Assembly: GCA_027704905.1 (NCBI GenBank)
Contig: CM051013.1
Coordinates: 10,452,368-10,516,367, forward strand
Length of the DNA stretch: 64,000 nucleotides
Source of the DNA: Muraenolepis orangiensis
Taxonomy: Eukaryota; Chordata; Actinopteri; Gadiformes; Muraenolepididae
Direction: 5' to 3'
In this document: positions 1-9,763 of the stretch, one piece after another
Layout: each line of letters opens with the position of its first letter
How positions within the stretch are numbered: position 1 is the stretch's first letter
Position numbers and translations under genes: made by a program
The notes under the pieces: model-generated
Databases searched by the model: none
Told to the model about the DNA's origin: nothing
The model's input: only the letters and a program-made list of their open reading frames with translations

Positions 1-112
1 CAACAGCATTGAGACTATGGTGAATGACTCCAATGTCCTGTTGGGGGGACCCGAGCACGGCATCCTGTTGCTCTATGGCAACTAGCATCCTGTTCAGCTC
101 CGCTGAATCCAT
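1..112 (-). CDS. Gag N-terminus of a sushi-like Ty3/Gypsy element, cut by the window edge
   Basis: Reading the minus strand, an ATG at 112-110 opens a frame that stays open to the window edge (37 codons, starting MDSAELNRM and rich in Q, L and V). It lies 16 bases after the end of an LTR, the normal place for gag. The same start recurs in the error-rich inverted region at 50,449 on the plus strand, where it runs on into gag sequence matching 44,673-43,900 of this window. I infer that this fragment and the 42.7-44.7 kb gag-pol are the two ends of one element type. Gag would build the retrotransposon particle. The sushi/chromovirus assignment comes from the general look of this gag and of the pol at 43 kb, and is moderate. 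Confidence 0.6.
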   Translation of the reverse strand, partial: MDSAELNRMLVAIEQQDAVLGSPQQDIGVIHHSLNAV

Positions 113-128
113 CTTGGCTGGATTAAAC
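113..128 (-). promoter_or_regulatory. Putative primer-binding site of the Gypsy element
   Basis: The 16 bases between the LTR end and the gag ATG read GTTTAATCCAGCCAAG on the minus strand. They do not begin with the TGG expected for a tRNA primer. AATCCAGC is complementary to GCTGGATT inside the LTR (446-439), about 30 bases after the TATA-like box, which would suit self-priming as in the Tf1/sushi group. The match is only 8 bases, so this is a suggestion. Confidence 0.35.
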
Positions 129-639
129 TGTCACGCCTGGGTGTAGGTGAGACCCAAAAGCAGAGTGAACAGAAGCCAGGGGGAACAGGTGCTTTAATGT
201 CGATGCACACGCCGATTAGCGTGATCAAAGGCAGAGATACAGACAGGGCAAATACAAAAACGTGGTCAAGGCAAGCAGGGGTCGGTAACAGGTTGTCGAG
301 GATTGAGGCAGAGGTACAAAAAGGCAAGGCAAAACAAGGTCGTTATCCAGGTGAGGGTCAAAACACGGCGGATCAAGAGACAGAACACAATGAACTTAAC
401 TTGATACGAACGTGATGCTTTCTGAAAATCAGGGTGAAAATCCAGCATTGAGTAACACCACAGACATGGCTTAAATAGCTTAGTAATGAGGTGCGATTGA
501 CAACAGGTGAGTTCAGTATGAAACGGCTGACAGGGAAAACACGGAGTGGCATTTCGGAACGGAGTTGTGACATCGCGGATCCAGGAAGCCAGCGGAGATC
601 CAGGACTAGGAGCGGGAAGAGCTGGGTTGGATCGTGACA
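129..639 (-). mobile_element. 5' LTR of the sushi-like Gypsy element
   Basis: On the minus strand this 511-bp block begins TGTCACGATCC (639-629) and ends CAGGCGTGACA (139-129), giving TG...CA ends with the short TGTCAC/GTGACA inversion. A TATA-like TATTTAA is at about 476-470. Gag starts just downstream on the minus strand. It sits inside an older LTR whose right part is at 640-851. An error-rich version is at about 49,785-50,435 on the plus strand. Confidence 0.7.
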
Positions 640-851
640 GTAACTGGGAACAGGTGGAAACAGTCAGGGGCTGGGCTGATGCTGACAAGGGCAGGCACAC
701 ACACACACACACACACACAAGGATAGGGAGTCAAGAGACCTGGAATGAGACACAAAAGGTGAGTACCAAAATAAAACAGGAAGTGGGAGACAAGACAAAA
801 ATGACTTAACAAAACATGAAACATGACTAGACTAACATTTTTGACGTGACA
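640..851 (-). mobile_element. Right-hand part of an older LTR, split by the Gypsy insertion
   Basis: This stretch matches about 20,568-20,766, with a shared AACTGGGAACAGGTGGAAAC start and a shared (CA)n followed by AGGATAGGGAGTCAAG. It ends in GTGACA. The missing left part, beginning with a TGTCACAAAC-like sequence, is seen at 20,295 and about 42,510. Immediately right of it the lectin 5' coding sequence resumes, so the older LTR landed in a lectin gene and was later split by the sushi-like element. Confidence 0.65.
698..718. repeat. Short (CA)n microsatellite
   Basis: About ten CA units lie inside the older LTR. The same place in the copy at 20,630 has only about five units. Confidence 0.8.
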
Positions 852-916
852 CAATATTCTTGTGTATACCTGTCCTCGGTCATCATGTTCGGCCTTGCGT
901 GAATTTCCCCAGGCAT
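852..916 (-). pseudogene. 5' end of a C-type lectin gene, cut by an LTR
   Basis: The minus strand carries the conserved lectin start codon at 916-914 and about 15 codons matching MPGEIHARPNMMTE of the intact lectins, then runs into the LTR at 851. Upstream (917-1,060) lies the conserved lectin 5' flank, including the AAACTCTGTGGAATC block and a TTTGACCAAACAGGAA block. The rest of this gene type is seen at 41,897-42,505, also ending at an LTR. Confidence 0.7.
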
Positions 917-1060
917 ATTCTGGTCAAAACTGATTCCACAGAGTTTAGCTTAACATCCTACCCAGTTGATTGTTTGGTCTTTCTGTGCGTTTTGTATGAC
1001 AGCGTGTCAAAGTGTTAACATCTACTTTGACCAAACAGGAATATTGTTAACCAATTGCTT

Positions 1061-1542
1061 CTTCTTATCTCTGAGGGTCTGAAGGACTTGCTGAATTCAC
1101 TGATGTTATCTTAACTTCCTACCACCAAGTTTAGTTAGTCTTCAGGTGAATAAAGAAATATACAAGAGGGCAAACTGAATCTTTGATGGCGGAGGTAAAT
1201 ACTCATTCAACTTTGTGGACATGTCTTTTGTGCAGCCAGTAACACAAGAAGGCAAAACAAAAGTTCCCCCTGCCCTTAGCCCGATCAGTGTAGTTGGGCA
1301 GGGAAAGGCAACCAGGAACTTGATTGTGTAAAAAATTTCCTAATTGGTAGCTCCAAAACTAACCCTGATTGTTTTGTTTTTTTTGGCTGCGGGTCTTTTT
1401 ATACATACTTAGAAGCACATCAACTCGGAGAAGTGTTTTTGAGCAGAACGTCTACATCAACCACTAGATTTACAAAAAAACACAAAAATAGATGGGCACT
1501 AACTAATAGATTACTAACCTCCTGACCCCACCCACATGGTAG
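1061..1542. other. Non-coding block at the left edge of the large direct duplication
   Basis: No convincing gene. From about 1,185 rightwards the sequence is repeated at about 33,440, beginning with a GATGGCGGAGGTAAATACTC block that also occurs in part near 13,480 and 24,940. Just before 1,185 the two copies differ, which places the duplication edge there. 1,261-1,542 is treated as an intron or flank of the TTI1 fragment because it precedes its first exon without interruption. Confidence 0.6.
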
Positions 1543-1755
1543 TGAGGTGGTTCCCCCCTAGCCTGGATTACCCGGAGAGGCCACCGTCCAGACGGGATGA
1601 GAGCTTTGGTGCTGAGCCGGAGGACATGACCGCTCTGGACGTTTGGCAGGTCCTCCTGGACTACAGCAGGCAGAAGGAGCTGGCTGAGGGCATTGGAGCA
1701 GAGGACGAAGAGGAGGAGGAGGAGGAGGGTGAGCCAGGTAAAGATCTGTGTTCAG

Positions 1756-2091
1756 TCAACACAATGCTAACATGTCAGAACATATTGACGTGTTCACCTC
1801 TGATCAACACAATGCTAACATGTCAGAACATATGGACGTGTTCACCTCTGATCAACACAATGCTAACATGTCAGAACATATGGACGTGTTCACCTCTGAT
1901 CAACACAATGCTAACATGTCAGAACATATGGACGTGTTCACCTCTGATCAACACAATGCTAACATGTCAGAACATATGGACGTGTTCACCTCTGATCAAC
2001 ACAATGCTAACATGTCAGAACATATGGACGTGTTCACCTCTGATCAACACAATGCTAACATGTCAGAACTTATGGACGTGTTCATCTCTTT
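1756..2091 (+). repeat. 48-bp minisatellite, seven units, in a TTI1 intron
   Basis: Seven head-to-tail units of 48 bases, each containing CAACACAATGCTAACATGTC. Five are identical; the first and last differ slightly. The array starts 19 bases after the exon 1 donor. Because 48 is divisible by three, the array is open in two frames, which is a by-product and not a protein. The equivalent place in copy 2 (about 33,995-34,042) has one unit. Confidence 0.95.
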
Positions 2092-2532
2092 CGTTGGCTC
2101 CCTGAACTAAACATGCTTCCAAAGGTGAACCTTTTCTGTGAAGAAGTAATCACATTCCCTTTTAAAATGATCATTGTATAATGTTTTCTGTGGTTATTTT
2201 AACTGTGGCAGGTTTTAAACCAAGATAAATATGAATATTACCCTGGATAAAATGAGAAAGTAAGAAGAAAAATACATGGTTTCTATTGTGTGGTTGCACT
2301 GGCCCATGGCCTTGGGTGGTGATGTTATTGTGATTTAACCTATTGTTATTATTAAACACATTTTTATTTGTTAACCACTTTGTGTTGAAAAGTGGCCCTG
2401 GCCGAGGAAGAGGAGGAAGAGGAGGGGCCAGACTTGAAGAAGGAGCTTCCTGCCCACAATATCATCACTAAGGAAGTGATGCAACGCTGCACCCACCTGC
2501 GGTCAGACCCCAGCCTCAGTATCCGACTCAAG

Positions 2533-2690
<158 letters not shown>

Positions 2691-3189
2691 GTGTAGGTGT
2701 TGGACATCGTGGAGGTGTGTTTTTGTGTGTGTTAATGTGTCTCTGGGTGTAGGTGTTGGACATCGTGGAGCTGTGTGTGTGTATTCTGCGTGAGCGTGAG
2801 GATGAGCTGCTCCCAATGGTACACGACTGCTGGCCCGTGCTCCTCCGCAGGCTGACGGACGACGACCCCCTGGCCGTCCTCCGGGGCTTCCAGGTGAGTC
2901 CTCCCAACACTTCTCTACACTCCAGGATCCCTGGAACCTTCTGGAAGGCCCCTACTCTGCTTCCTGTAGTCAGAATCAGATAAGCGCAGACTCAAGTTAT
3001 TTGATGTCCAAGTAACTCAAGGTTATTTATATATTTTAAATATGCTGTATTGCACTCATACCTGTCCCTTCTATGGGTTCCTTGGATTTCAGGATTTTTG
3101 TTCCACTTCAGGGTTAATGATTTTGAGGGGATGTGCAGTTTCCATAGAGTATTATGGATAGTGTGCACCCTCACTACTACTACTACAAC

Positions 3190-3262
3190 ATCATCTAGTG
3201 GTGAGGGTGTTGGACTCTCAGATGAAAGGTCCTCGGTTCCAGCCCGTAATATCTGCAGACCT
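3190..3262 (+). repeat. tRNA-derived sequence, probably a SINE head
   Basis: The block has an A-box-like GTGGTGAGGGTG and a B-box-like GGTTCCAGCCC about 45 bases apart, as in tRNA-derived SINEs. The predicted cloverleaf is poor, so it is unlikely to be a working tRNA. A copy lies at 35,115-35,185 in the second TTI1 block. Confidence 0.4.
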
Positions 3263-4090
3263 GCATCACTTTGGATTAAATGAATGAAACTGAACTCTTT
3301 GCTCCCCCTGGCTCCCAGGTGCTGTGTACCCTCGGGGAGGCCTGCGGGGACTTCCTCAGGAGCAGAGTGTCCAAGGAGGTGCTGCCCGCTGACCCGGCAG
3401 GCCCCGGTCAGTGCCCGCGCTGGGCCCGTCTACACCCACACGCTGGCCTACAAGCTGCAGCTGGCCATCCTGCAGGGTCTAGGAGCTCTCTGCCTGAGGC
3501 TCCAATAAGGTAGGACACCATGCTTAGTTCACCACATGCACCTGCCCGACAGTTCAGACAGTATAGGCTGTCTTACTATTTGTTATTTCGTCATTTAGCA
3601 ATTTTATCATTTGCCATTGCACACGCACACACTTTATACACACCTAGAATAGGAGAAACTCCGCAATTCCAGATGTGCTAAGCTTATATCTTCATGCCCA
3701 AGAAGACTTGAGGCTGTTATCGCTGCCCAAGATCTCCTGGGACCCCATACGGACCCCGAGGTTGGGGACCACTGCCCGAGTAACCCTGCCCTCCCATGTC
3801 TTTATAAATCTGTTATTGTGTTGTTCAGGTGAGGCTGACCTGGATGCCGTATGTGATGCCTGCCTTCCCTACCTGAGCTGTAGACAACCAATCAACCTTC
3901 ATGAGGCGTGTCTAAGGTAGCTACAGTTAGCATATTCACTCTATATGAACAACAAAGAGATTCATATATTCAACCATATTAAAATCTTAAAGCCAAGTGG
4001 AAAGGTGGCTCTGTTGACCCCTCCCCTACCCCTGGCGTGTTCCGCCACCTGATCCAGGTGGACCCGGACGCCTTCTGGCTGACACTGTCA

Positions 4091-4440
4091 CTTTGTCACT
4101 GTTTTGAGAAGAACAATCACAGGAACTTTCGTTTTACAATTTAATTTAAAAAAATGTAAAGAGGATTTGTAATTATTGTTTCATATACAATGTATTTCAC
4201 AAATCAGAGAGTGAAAGAGTGAGAAAAAAACTAAACATCCATATGATGTTATACACTGTTTTGTGACAATGATTTTTTACAACAAAAAAAACACATACAT
4301 TATACATTATACAGTTTTACAGGATAGTATGATATGATGATATGTCTGGCTATAACTGGCTATAACAGTTTGGCTATTCATCTGGGGGGAAACCCAAGCT
4401 ATATAAATTTCCGATTATTTTTTCCTTAATTCTTTTCCAG
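4091..4440. repeat. AT-rich dispersed repeat that truncates TTI1
   Basis: TTI1 homology stops after WLTL and an AT-rich block with no gene follows. It recurs at 36,034-36,375 in the same orientation and at about 62,260-62,465 reversed (shared CAAAACAGTG and AAGTTCCTGTGG blocks). Its junction with the last exon is the same in both TTI1 copies, so truncation came before duplication. Confidence 0.6.
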
Positions 4441-4690
4441 GTGTTGGAGAAGGGAAAGGCTGGACAAAATCTTCAGCATGAAACTATTGCAATCTTCGTC
4501 ATCAGAGATGGACAAGCTGCACCCAAAGACATTGGCATCATACTTGAGGGACAAGAGATTTTGATTAAGTTGCCGTCTGTCGCAAATGCTGTGGCCATTC
4601 TCCTGGGCTTCCTTCGTACTCCCAATCTGACTGTAGCTCCGCCCACAAGCACTAGATTTAAGGACTTCATGGCTATTTACTACTGTATGT
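4441..4690 (+). pseudogene. Exon fragment of an unidentified, probably multi-copy fish gene (copy 1)
   Basis: After a good acceptor (TTCTTTTCCAG) an open frame begins VLEKGKAGQNLQHETIAI and continues with FVIRDGQAAPKDIGIILEG and LPSVANAVAILLGFL. It stays open to 4,749, but past about 4,690 the text looks non-coding. The same exon with few changes is at 36,376-36,625. The wording resembles the end part of uncharacterised multi-copy fish proteins that I recall only loosely, so I give no function. Neighbouring exons are not visible. Confidence 0.5.
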
Positions 4691-4823
4691 GTGCATACAA
4701 ATATAAGTGTTGTGTATCTATGAAGATACAAAAAAGTGCTGCAACTTGAAGGAGTGCACATTCAAAAACACAATACTGAGCTTCTAGCATTTTAAGTGAA
4801 AAAACAGTTTGCTGACAAAACAC

Positions 4824-6319
4824 ACAGTCTGCTTAAACTAATACCACACAAACAATATGTTTTCATGTTTTTATTGAACACATGTAAACATTCACAGTGC
4901 AGGGTTGAAAAAGTATGTGAACCCCTATGCTAATGACTTCTCCAAGAGCTAATTGGAGTCAGGAGTCAGCCACCTGGAGTCCAATCAATGAGACGAGATT
5001 GGAGGTATTGGTTAAAGCTGCCCTGCCCTATAAAAAACACACACCAATTTTGAGTTTGCTATTCTCAAGAAGCATTGCCTGATGTGAACCATGTCCCGCA
5101 CAAAATATCTCTCGAAGATTTGTTGACATGCATAAAGCTGGAAAGGGTTACAAAAGTATCTCTAAAAGCCTTGATGTTCATCAGTCCACGGTAAGACAAA
5201 TTGTCTATAAATGGAGAAAGTTCAGCACTGTTGCTACTCTCCCTAGGAGTGGCCATCCTGTAAAGATGACTGCAAGAGCACAGCGCAGAATGCTCAATGA
5301 GGTGAAGAACAATCCTAGAGTGTCAGCTAAAGACTTACACAAATCTCTGGCACATGCTAACATCTCTGTTGACAAATCTACAATACGTAAAACACTGAAC
5401 AAGAATGGAGTTCATGGGAGGACACCACGGAGGAAGCCACTGCTGTCCAAAAAAAATCATTGCTGCACGTTTGAAGTTTGCAAAAGAGCACCTGGATGTT
5501 CCACAGCACTACTGGCAAAATATTCTGTGGACAGATGAAACAAAAGTTGAGTTGTTTGGAAGGAACACACAACACTGTGTGGAGAGAAAAAAGGCACAGC
5601 ACACCAACATCAAAACCTCATCCCAACTGTGAAGTATGGTGGAGGGGGCATCATGGTTTGGGGCTGCTTTGCTGCCGCAGGGCCTGGACAGATTGCTATC
5701 ATCAACAGAAAAATGAATTCCCAAGTTTACCAAGACATTTTGCAGGAGAACTTAAGGCCATCTGTCCACCAATTGACACTCAACAAAAGATGGGTGATGC
5801 AACAGGACAATGACCCAAAGCACAGAAGTAAATTAACAACAGCATGGCTTCAACAGAAGAAAATATGCCTTCTGGAGTGGCCCAGTCAGAGTCCTGACCT
5901 CAACCCGATTGAGATGCTATGGCATGACCTCAAGAGAGTGATTCACACCAGACATCCCAAGAATATTGCTGAACTGAAACATTTTTGTAAAGAGGAATGG
6001 TCCAAATTTCCTCCTGACCTCCTGTGCAGGTCTGATCTGCAACTACAGGAAACGTTTGGTTGAGGTTATTGATGCCAAAGGAGGGTCAACCAGTTATTAA
6101 ATCCAAGGGTTCACATACTTTTGCCACCCTGCACTGTGAATGTTTACATGGTGTGTTCAATAAAAACATGAAAACATATTGTGTGTGTGGCATTAGTTTA
6201 AGCAGACTGTGTTTGTCTATTGTTGTGACTTAGATGAAGGTCAGAACACATTGTATGACAAATGTATGCAGAAATCCAGATCATTCCAAAGGGTTCACAT
6301 ACTTTTTCTTGCAACTGTA
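4824..6319 (+). mobile_element. Tc1/mariner element, copy 1, left inverted repeat truncated
   Basis: Long inverted repeats typical of fish Tc1 elements flank the transposase remnant. The left repeat starts at CACAGTCTGCTTAAAC (about 4,824) and reaches the internal CAGTGCAGGG block at 4,897. The right repeat runs from CCCTGCACTG (about 6,130) to TTCTTGCAACTG at 6,319, followed by TA. The left repeat lacks the outer 110 or so bases present on the right, including the GGGTTCACATACTTTT mirror, so this end could not be mobilised. Confidence 0.85.
5089..6063 (+). pseudogene. Tc1 transposase, frameshifted (copy 1)
   Basis: The reading frame is broken near the start (stop after about 11 codons from the 5,089 ATG), then continues in three pieces: about 5,128-5,455, 5,455-5,632 and 5,629-6,063. 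The first piece has the paired helix-turn-helix DNA-binding region (LHKAGKGYK-like start, SGHPVKMTARAQRRM). The DDE catalytic triad is still readable across frames: WTDETKVELFG, QQDNDPKHRSK and SPDLNPIEMLWHDL, with the DD34E spacing of Tc1. Frameshifts lie around the A-run at 5,451-5,459 and near 5,620. Not able to make an active enzyme. Confidence 0.88.
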
Positions 6320-7400
6320 CATTGCTGAAGTACATATTCTTGCCATAGGTTTATACCAAAATAAAATGTTAAAGTTAATAAAAAGTTTAGATGATTTAAA
6401 AATATAGTTTCATTTACAGTTACATACAATGTGTGTTACATTGTGTGTGATTTTTAGTGTGTACAATGTTTTGTAACAATGGTTAAAAGAAAAAAAAGGC
6501 CAAGTGAGATTGGCAGCAAGACAAAAGTTCAGGGCAGACTGCAATTTAAAGGACTGAAACTGAAGAAGAAAAATGGATTGGCGATAGAAATGTTTTCTTC
6601 AGTCCCAAAGTAAATAAAACATCTGTTCAATGTCGGTTTTAGAAACCCAAGTCCAAACACTAATTTACTCTGTATATGTGCGTATGAATGTGTATGTACA
6701 CATCTATGAAGATGAAGAAAAATGTTGCAGAACTTAAGGAGTGTACAGTTGTAGAATTTTTTAAGTGAGTACTGTTTGACCACTTGGGGTCGGACTTGTA
6801 CAGTATGTAAATCAGGCTGTTGGAGCCGTTCAATCACAGTCACAAGTAGAGACCAACAAGCCTATTCAGATACCAGAACACAAGTCTACTGTTCTGCTAT
6901 CTGAACACCATAGTGTTACAAGATAATGTATATACAAGTGTTTTGTAGTGATTACACTACATGGTTAAAAAAACTAAATACAATTTAACATTCAAAGAAA
7001 CAACAATCTAGTTTAGACGTCTACTTTTAAACACATCTGTTAAAAATGTCATCTACATTTTTTGAAAGGTGATCTCAACCATTGAGTGGACAAACGCAGC
7101 CCCATAGAGAAAACTAGTTTGGTTTGCAGCAACTGAAAACCACCTCATGACTTTCAGGACTCACTTCAACACCGGATCTCAACCCCCAGACCTCAACCCC
7201 CGGCATGAACAGCAACTGTGGAAACACTGAAAAAAAGGCAACAAAAACAGCATATGTTCAGATCCTGCAGTGACCAGTGAAGTGTTGATGTCATCTCCTT
7301 TTTAGAAACACTTTGCAACCACAACTCTTATCGAATGGCGGAAAACAAAAAAACGTGAAGCGGTATACAAAACAGGCACAAAGAAATAATTATTATCAAT
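6320..7400. repeat. Lectin-associated flanking cassette, non-coding
   Basis: Sequence that accompanies every lectin copy on its 3' side. Marks include GACCACTTGGGGTCGGACTT, ACCAACAAGCCTATTCAGAT, TTTGCAGCAACTGAAAACCA and CTTATCGAATGGCGGAAA. Parts recur at 8,400-9,120, 38,240-39,150, 40,740-41,830, 54,050-55,250 (error-rich), 56,340-57,400 and 63,640-64,000. Two short plus-strand frames with protein-like composition lie at 6,478-6,613 and 6,807-6,926. I cannot tell whether they are exon relics. Confidence 0.55.
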
Positions 7401-7408
7401 CATTTTAT

Positions 7409-8164
7409 TCAATTATTTTCACAAAGCACCCAGTTTAGGTTTTCACAGCTGAAATCTGCCCATTCATTTTGGTTCTGCCCCCTGCCTTCCATAAACGTAA
7501 GGCAGTTCTGGTTCTGGCCACCGTCAGGTTCACCTCTGGCCCAGAAGGGGTTATCCTTCAACAGAACGGTTCCGTCAACCCATCTCCACATCCCCTCAAT
7601 GGCCTCATCTGTGGCCCCGAGCCAAAAGAACAAGCCGCGTGTGGAAATGAAGTCAATCTCCTCTTTACTGTCCACAACCACCAGATCTGCTCCTTGGGAA
7701 ACACAGTACTCCCTGCTCTCCTTCCAGGATCTCTTCACATAGTTAATCAGGTAACATTTGCAACCTAATTTTTCCCAAGCACTTGGACAGCATTGTTGGC
7801 AAAGCAGATTGTCTCGCTCTTCTGTCAAATTCTTCAGCCTTTGGAGAACTTGCTCCATGTCTCTGTCCATGCTTCTAGTCTGGACTGCCAACCCAATCAG
7901 TCTGGCCATCAGGATAACAGACAGCAGTCCCAGAACCACCATCACAGCCCTGGTCACACACAAAGGAGGGCTCACGTTGTCTGGCCGCCGACTTCCTACT
8001 GTTCTCAGAGACATGGATGACTCTTCTGTCCCCACATAGTCTTGCTGTGGATCTCTGAGGCTCTCAACGTTAGCGTAGATGTCCACTATCCTCTCCTCCT
8101 TCTCTCCTTGTGTATTCCTTGCCTCGGTCATCATGTTGGGCGTGGCGTGAATTTCCCCAGGCAT
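7409..8164 (-). CDS. Intronless type II transmembrane C-type lectin, copy A
   Basis: 251 aa in one uninterrupted frame. Residues 1-70 are a cytoplasmic tail with Tyr30 (DIYANV) and Tyr43 (QDYVGT). About 71-95 is a membrane helix with no cleavable signal, so the C-terminus faces outside. Then a short heptad-like stalk with a glycosylation site (NLTEE) and a C-type lectin domain from about 126 to 249. Family hallmarks are visible: CCPSAW, GCKCY, SREYC, the WLGATDEAIEGMWRWVDGT core, NCL, FSC and LCEN. The calcium-site motif is EPD (212-214) and WND is replaced by WAD (235-237), so sugar binding is uncertain. AATAAA follows the stop. The start is shared by all copies. Likely an immune-type cell-surface receptor; the ligand is unknown. 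Confidence 0.85.
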   Translation of the reverse strand: MPGEIHATPNMMTEARNTQGEKEERIVDIYANVESLRDPQQDYVGTEESSMSLRTVGSRRPDNVSPPLCVTRAVMVVLGLLSVILMARLIGLAVQTRSMDRDMEQVLQRLKNLTEERDNLLCQQCCPSAWEKLGCKCYLINYVKRSWKESREYCVSQGADLVVVDSKEEIDFISTRGLFFWLGATDEAIEGMWRWVDGTVLLKDNPFWARGEPDGGQNQNCLTFMEGRGQNQNEWADFSCENLNWVLCENN

Positions 8165-8290
8165 ATTCTGGTCAAAACTGATTCCACAGAGTTTAGCTCA
8201 ACGTGCTACCCTGATGTTTGGTTGGTCTTTCTGTGCGTTGTGTATGCCAGTGTGTCAACATCCACTTTGACCAAACAGGAAGTATTTTAA
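8165..8290 (-). promoter_or_regulatory. Conserved 5' flank of lectin copy A
   Basis: About 120 bases upstream of the start are shared by the lectin copies at 870-1,060, 40,539-40,680 and 57,440-57,561. They include CAGAGTTTAGCTCAACGT and TTTGACCAAACAGGAAGTA. On the gene's strand the latter reads ACTTCCTGTTTGGTC and contains an ETS-type core (TTCC). A promoter role is inference from position and conservation; the similarity may simply be recent duplication. Confidence 0.35.
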
Positions 8291-9131
8291 CCAGGTGCAA
8301 CTTTCTACTTGTGCTTACAGAGACACATCACTTAGATTCATAACAGTGAGGTTCACATTGTTCTACCTCCATCAAAGGACCAATACATACATTCACATAT
8401 TTCTGAAGTACATATTGTTGCCATAGGTTTATACCAAAATAAAATGTTAAGTTAATAAAAAGTTTAGATGATTTAAAAATATAGTTTCATATACAATGTG
8501 TTTAGTGTGTGATGTTGTACAATGTTAATATATGTACACATCTAGGAAGATACGGAATGTTGTAGTACTTAAGGAGTGTACAATCAAAAACACAATACTA
8601 AGCCTCTCGCATTTTTGAAGAGAAAAAAAACCACAAAACAGTGTGACCACTTGGGGTCGGACTTACAGCATGAAAATCAGGCTGTTGGAGACGTTCAATC
8701 AGAGTCACAAGTAGAGACCAACAAGCCTATTCAGATACCAGAACACAAGTCTATCGTTCTGCTATCTGATCAAGGTAGCGTTACAAGATAATGTATATAC
8801 AACTGTTTTGTATTGATTAAACTACATGGTAACAAAGTCAAAATACAATAACATAACAAAAAAATAAAAATGAAATCTAGTTTAAATGTCTAATTTTAAA
8901 CATCTGTTACAAACTGAGAAACGCAGCCTGAAAGAGAGAACTAGTGTAGTTTGCAGCAACTGAAAACCACGCCATGACTTTCAGGACTCACTTCAACACT
9001 GGATCTCAACCCCCAGACCTCAACCCCCGACATGAACAGCAACTGTGGAAACACTGAAAAAAGGCAATAAGAACAGCATATGTTCAGATCCTGCTGTGAC
9101 CAGTGAAGTGTTGATGTGGTTTCCTTTTTGT
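8291..9131. repeat. Second lectin flanking cassette, copy of about 6,340-7,300
   Basis: Contains the same ordered blocks as 6,320-7,300 with indels. No gene beyond a 71-codon plus-strand frame at 8,576-8,791 that includes the TNKPIQIPEHKS wording. In the 38.8 kb copy the two cassettes appear fused and no lectin lies between them, as expected from unequal crossing-over. Confidence 0.55.
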
Positions 9132-9491
9132 CACAAGGGGTAGTTCAGTGGGACCCAGAACGCAGACCAAGACACAGTGAGGCGATAACGAAGCTTTATT
9201 GAAGCAAACGACAACAGAGTGATCGGGGACAGGCCAGGGGTCTGGAAACCGGGAAGTGGGATCAGCGTAGTACCGGCAGGGAGAAGACAGGCGCGTGGTC
9301 CGGGACAGGCGAGGAGTCTGGATACCGGGAGGTCGATCCGCGGAGTACCGGCAGGTAGTAGACCGGCGAGTAGTCCGGGACGGGAGAGGAGTCTGGGTAC
9401 CGGGAGGTCGAAGTAGCGACAGGTATTAGACTGGCGAGTGACGCGGGACAGGCGAGAAATCTGCGTACCGTGGTACCCAGTAGGTGATTAC
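9132..9491. mobile_element. LTR, left part, cut by an hAT element
   Basis: Starts TGTCACAAGGGGTAGTTC and matches 39,165-39,580, with a GACCCAGAACGCAGACC block and internal GGTCTGGAAACCGGGA-type short repeats. It stops exactly at the hAT end at 9,492. A related full-length LTR lies at 19,467-20,056. Confidence 0.65.
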
Positions 9492-9763
9492 CAGTGGCGG
9501 CTCGTCCATAGGGGCGCAGGGGCGCCGCCCCACCTGGTTGAGAGAGGGAAAAAAAAAATAATAATAATAATTGTGTTTTTTTATTTTTTATTTTTTTGAC
9601 CCCTAAAAATAAACTAAACATGTTTAAAATGAATAATAATTACTCATTTTATGTATGTTTGTGTTTAAAATGCACAATAACGTTAATATAGCAAATATAA
9701 ATCATTGTTCTCCCCCCTCGTTTGTCATTGACGTCACTCTCATAGAAATGTGGTACCTACCTC

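Noticed and set aside
1756..2091. CRISPR-like array
   Set aside because: Units are contiguous with no unique spacers, and the DNA is vertebrate.
1748..2110. Repetitive proteins from the 48-base array (16-residue repeats)
   Set aside because: Two frames are open only because the unit length is divisible by three; the array is intronic and shrinks to one unit in the duplicate.
9262..9621. RYPDSSPVPD-repeat protein (also at 39,298)
   Set aside because: Translation of short repeats inside an LTR; broken differently in each copy.
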